Below, piece by piece: positions 6,676 through 7,588 of a stretch of DNA of 7,588 nucleotides. Origin of the DNA: an uncultured Dorea sp. (GTDB lineage Bacteria > Bacillota > Clostridia > Lachnospirales > Lachnospiraceae); NCBI GenBank assembly GCA_934295165.1, contig CAKRAT010000080.1, positions 1 through 7,588 of the forward strand, in the 5' to 3' direction. A model generated the notes under the pieces. It was not told the DNA's origin. It made no database searches and worked only from the letters and a program-made list of their open reading frames with translations. Every line of letters starts with the position of its first letter. Positions within the stretch are counted from its first letter, which is position 1. Position numbers and translations under genes: made by a program.

Positions 6676-6704
6676 AAAAAAAAACTTATATTCATTTATT
6701 TATG

Positions 6705-6711
6705 AAAGGAG
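6705..6711 (+). promoter_or_regulatory. Ribosome binding site fixing the regulator start at 6717
   Basis: AAAGGAG ends five bases before the ATG at 6717. An upstream in-frame ATG at 6702 overlaps this site and has only AT-rich DNA (TTTATTTATTT-like) before it, so translation most likely begins at 6717. Confidence 0.8.
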
Positions 6712-6716
6712 TCTCT

Positions 6717-7577
6717 ATGAGCCAAAATACTTTTTCCATGTTTCCGAATGAACGATTTATTGATCTTAATATATACCAATTTGGTTATGAACAATGTTCC
6801 CCCTTACATTCCTTTGGACCATTTGTCAGGAATCATTATCTCTTTCATTATATAATTTCAGGAAAAGGAACTCTTCTTTCTACTTACCAAAACCAACTAC
6901 GAGAATATAAATTAGAAAAAGATATGGGATTTCTGATTTGTCCGAATACGATTAATCACTACTTTGCCGATGAAAATGATCCCTGGGAATACACTTGGGT
7001 TGAATTTGATGGTATGAAAGTAAAAGAATTTCTTGATCAATCTGGGATTACTTTCAAAAATCCTATTTATCACCCCAATTCTATAGAATCAGCTCATAAA
7101 CTTCGTGATCTAATTTTATATATAGCCCATCATTCGAATGAACCTCCCCTTCATTTAATTGGTTATATGTATCTGATACTAAATCAGTTGATTCAGTCTT
7201 CCAGCTCTAAACATGATATTCAATCTGGAAAATTAAGCGATTTTTATATAAAAGAGGCTATTTCATTTATTGAACAAAATTATATGCGCAATATTACTGT
7301 CGAAAATATGGCACAATTTTGTAACCTTAATCGAAGTTACTTTGGAAAGATCTTTCATGATAACATCGGAAAAAGCCCACAACAATTTTTAATTTCTTAT
7401 CGCATGGGAAAAGCTGCTGATCAATTAAAAACAACAGACCTTCCTATCAAAGATATCTGTGAAAATGTTGGCTATCCAAATCAGCTACATTTCTCACGGG
7501 CTTTTAAAAATACATATGGTATATCTCCAAGTGAATATAGAAAACAAAACCATATTATCAAAAAAGATGATGAATAA
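6717..7577 (+). CDS. msmR: AraC-family transcriptional regulator (MsmR/RafR-like)
   Basis: This is a probable sugar-responsive regulator of the divergent operon. With the start at 6717 the protein has 286 residues, a normal length for the family. The N-terminal part (about 15-100, including GPFVRNHYLFHYIISGKGTL at 34-53) resembles the cupin-like AraC ligand-binding domain. The C-terminal part (about 178-276) holds two helix-turn-helix units: ITVENMAQFCNLNRSYFGKI (193-212) and LPIKDICENVGYPNQLHFSR (242-261), then AFKNTYGISPSEYR (262-275), the hallmark AraC C-terminal motif. Divergent orientation with shared control DNA and the alpha-galactosidase/transporter neighbours match the msm and raf loci of streptococci, where AraC-type MsmR/RafR activates the operon. 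Activation by an alpha-galactoside or a derived sugar is inferred; the family call is secure. The regulator's end lies 11 bases from the window edge, so no terminator can be assessed. Confidence 0.92.
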   Translation: MSQNTFSMFPNERFIDLNIYQFGYEQCSPLHSFGPFVRNHYLFHYIISGKGTLLSTYQNQLREYKLEKDMGFLICPNTINHYFADENDPWEYTWVEFDGMKVKEFLDQSGITFKNPIYHPNSIESAHKLRDLILYIAHHSNEPPLHLIGYMYLILNQLIQSSSSKHDIQSGKLSDFYIKEAISFIEQNYMRNITVENMAQFCNLNRSYFGKIFHDNIGKSPQQFLISYRMGKAADQLKTTDLPIKDICENVGYPNQLHFSRAFKNTYGISPSEYRKQNHIIKKDDE

Positions 7578-7588
7578 TCTAAAAAAGC

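Noticed and set aside
6509..6701. A catabolite-control (cre) site in the divergent region
   Set aside because: The only CG in this stretch is in CTCGAG at 6549-6554, and its flanks do not match the TGNAANCGNTNNCA-type pattern.
1..7588. CRISPR array, tRNA, rRNA, insertion sequence or prophage genes
   Set aside because: No regularly spaced repeats, cloverleaf-like sequence, transposase or phage-like protein was seen; all long frames are accounted for by the sugar-uptake locus.

Overview
The window carries one complete sugar-uptake locus of the raffinose/melibiose (msm/raf) type. The low G+C content (roughly a third by eye), strong AAGGAGG-type ribosome binding sites, a lipoprotein-anchored binding protein and the protein families themselves point to a Gram-positive Bacillota bacterium, most plausibly an anaerobic gut Clostridia/Lachnospiraceae-like organism. 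Genus or species cannot be fixed from this sequence.

Layout, in order of transcription. A divergent control region of about 190-200 bp (6509-6716) separates an AraC-family regulator on the + strand (6717-7577) from a five-gene operon on the - strand: sugar-binding lipoprotein (6508-5246), first permease (5232-4363), second permease (4363-3497), GH36 alpha-galactosidase (3449-1251) and sugar ABC ATPase (1233-121). The genes lie 13, -1, 47 and 17 nt apart, and no terminator or promoter is visible between them, so they are probably one transcript. Bases 1-120 are an AT-rich non-coding tail with one perfect 10-bp inverted repeat but no convincing terminator.

How it works (inference from families and gene order). 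The lipoprotein captures an alpha-galactoside (raffinose-family oligosaccharide, melibiose or similar). The two permeases and the ATPase import it intact. The signal-peptide-less GH36 enzyme then removes alpha-1,6-galactose in the cytoplasm. The AraC-type regulator, with an N-terminal cupin-like sensor, probably activates the operon when inducer is present. No sucrose phosphorylase, galactokinase or other Leloir gene lies in the window, so the released galactose and sucrose or glucose must be handled elsewhere.

This is a recognisable system, not a new one. The points worth a second look are two unusual residues beside the catalytic site of the alpha-galactosidase, a TTG start for the binding protein, a regulator start that should be moved downstream, and several repeated or palindromic motifs in the divergent control region.
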